This document shows positions 63,424-64,000 of a DNA stretch of 64,000 bases, in pieces (positions within the stretch are counted from its first letter, which is position 1; each line of letters starts with the position of its first letter). Below the pieces are notes generated by a model. That model was not told where the DNA came from and searched no databases. It saw only the letters and a program-made list of their open reading frames with translations. A program made the position numbers and the translations under genes. Source of the stretch: Cellulosimicrobium sp. Marseille-Q4280. Lineage in GTDB: Bacteria > Actinomycetota > Actinomycetes > Actinomycetales > Cellulomonadaceae. The DNA is taken from positions 310,001 through 374,000 of the forward strand of contig NZ_CALPBY010000007.1 in NCBI RefSeq assembly GCF_943181405.1, in the 5' to 3' direction.

Positions 63424-64000
63424 GCGGGTCGACCGTCCAGGTGCCCGACGGCGCGCGCCTCGTCCTCGCGACGCACAACCGGGGCAAGCTCGCCGAGCTG
63501 CGCGCGATCCTCGCGGCCGAGCTCGACGCGCACCCGGGGCTCGCGCTCGCGCCCGAGCACGTCGTCAGCGCCGGCGACGTCGGCGCGCCCGAGCCCGTCG
63601 AGGACGGCGTGACGTTCGCCGAGAACGCGCTCGTCAAGGCGCGCGCGCTCGCGGCGGCCACGGGCCTGCCGGCCGTCGCGGACGACTCCGGTCTCGCCGT
63701 CGACGTCCTGGGCGGCGCGCCGGGCATCTTCAGCGCCCGGTGGGCGGGGCGGCACGGCGACGACGTCGCGAACCTCGAGCTCCTGCTCGCGCAGCTGCGC
63801 GACGTGCGCCCCGAGCACCGCGGTGCGGGTTTCGTGTGCGCGGCGGCGCTCGTCACGCCCGACGGCCACGAGGTCGTGCGGACGGGGGAGATGCGCGGCG
63901 TGCTCCTCGACGCGCCACGCGGCGAGAACGGGTTCGGCTACGACCCGGTCCTGGAACCGACGGACCAGCCGGGCGCCGCGTCGTCCGGCGCCGGTGCGGC
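63420..64000 (+). CDS. rdgB: Non-canonical purine NTP pyrophosphatase (RdgB/HAM1), 3' end outside
   Basis: The first 193 codons are present and the gene runs out of the window. It has [40 protein letters not shown] and [10 protein letters not shown]. It removes ITP and XTP from the nucleotide pool. The GTG overlaps the rph stop, as in related genomes. Confidence 0.93.
   Translation, partial: MSGSTVQVPDGARLVLATHNRGKLAELRAILAAELDAHPGLALAPEHVVSAGDVGAPEPVEDGVTFAENALVKARALAAATGLPAVADDSGLAVDVLGGAPGIFSARWAGRHGDDVANLELLLAQLRDVRPEHRGAGFVCAAALVTPDGHEVVRTGEMRGVLLDAPRGENGFGYDPVLEPTDQPGAASSGAGA

Noticed and set aside
1-64000. CRISPR arrays, rRNA and tRNA genes
   Set aside because: No regularly spaced direct repeats, no rRNA segments and no tRNA cloverleaf were seen apart from the tRNA-like ends of tmRNA.

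Overview
The window comes from a very GC-rich actinobacterium. Family content (F420-dependent oxidoreductase, acyl-CoA carboxylase epsilon subunit, ClpS-DUF2017-MurI and DUF3039-helicase neighbourhoods, tmRNA tag ADNKRTDFALAA) and gene order point to the Micrococcales, most like Cellulomonadaceae or Promicromonosporaceae. That placement is inferred from content, not from a database match. At least sixteen genes have a TANNNT box 4-9 nt before the start codon and no Shine-Dalgarno sequence, so leaderless transcription looks common.

Bases 1-24960 are mostly housekeeping and transport: the end of a dihydropyrimidinase, an F420-type oxidoreductase, a Nudix hydrolase, three MFS carriers, a Maf nucleotide pyrophosphatase, a biotin-dependent acyl-CoA carboxylase set (alpha 4961-6766, epsilon 12896-13150, beta 13742-15373, biotin ligase 15556-16536), a class III cyclase, an SRAP protein, a phytase-like/GDPD fusion, an LCP ligase and an aminotransferase. 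The carboxylase block is split by about 5 kb of accessory genes (NADAR protein, IS5-type transposase remnant, AEC carrier, DUF885 protein). The biotin ligase gene carries two in-frame copies of a 44-bp palindromic repeat.

Bases 25163-38490 hold a damaged tight-adherence (tad) locus. tadA is cut in two by an island of about 7.9 kb (25572-33431), and the tadA segment encoding Walker A is missing. tadB and tadC each carry an apparent frameshift; the pilin-like and TadE/TadG-like genes downstream are still open. The island has no visible integrase. It carries small membrane-anchored proteins, a truncated HNH nuclease gene, a 4-fold beta-flower/collagen-like protein, a frameshifted IS481-type element with paired ends, and a low-GC three-gene set (HicA-like fold plus coiled coil, HTH protein, SecB-like chaperone). 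That set resembles a toxin-antitoxin-chaperone module and is the best candidate for an undescribed system here.

Bases 37852-64000 return to core functions: a WxL/DUF916-like surface pair, prfB, ftsE-ftsX-M23 peptidase, smpB, ssrA, a lipoprotein group, a sugar kinase, an amino-sugar operon (ROK regulator, ABC importer, ROK kinase, nagB), DUF3039-helicase, pncB (reverse strand), clpS-DUF2017, murI-MBL hydrolase and rph-rdgB, the last cut by the window end. Strong hairpins follow ssrA and separate the sugar-binding gene from its permeases.
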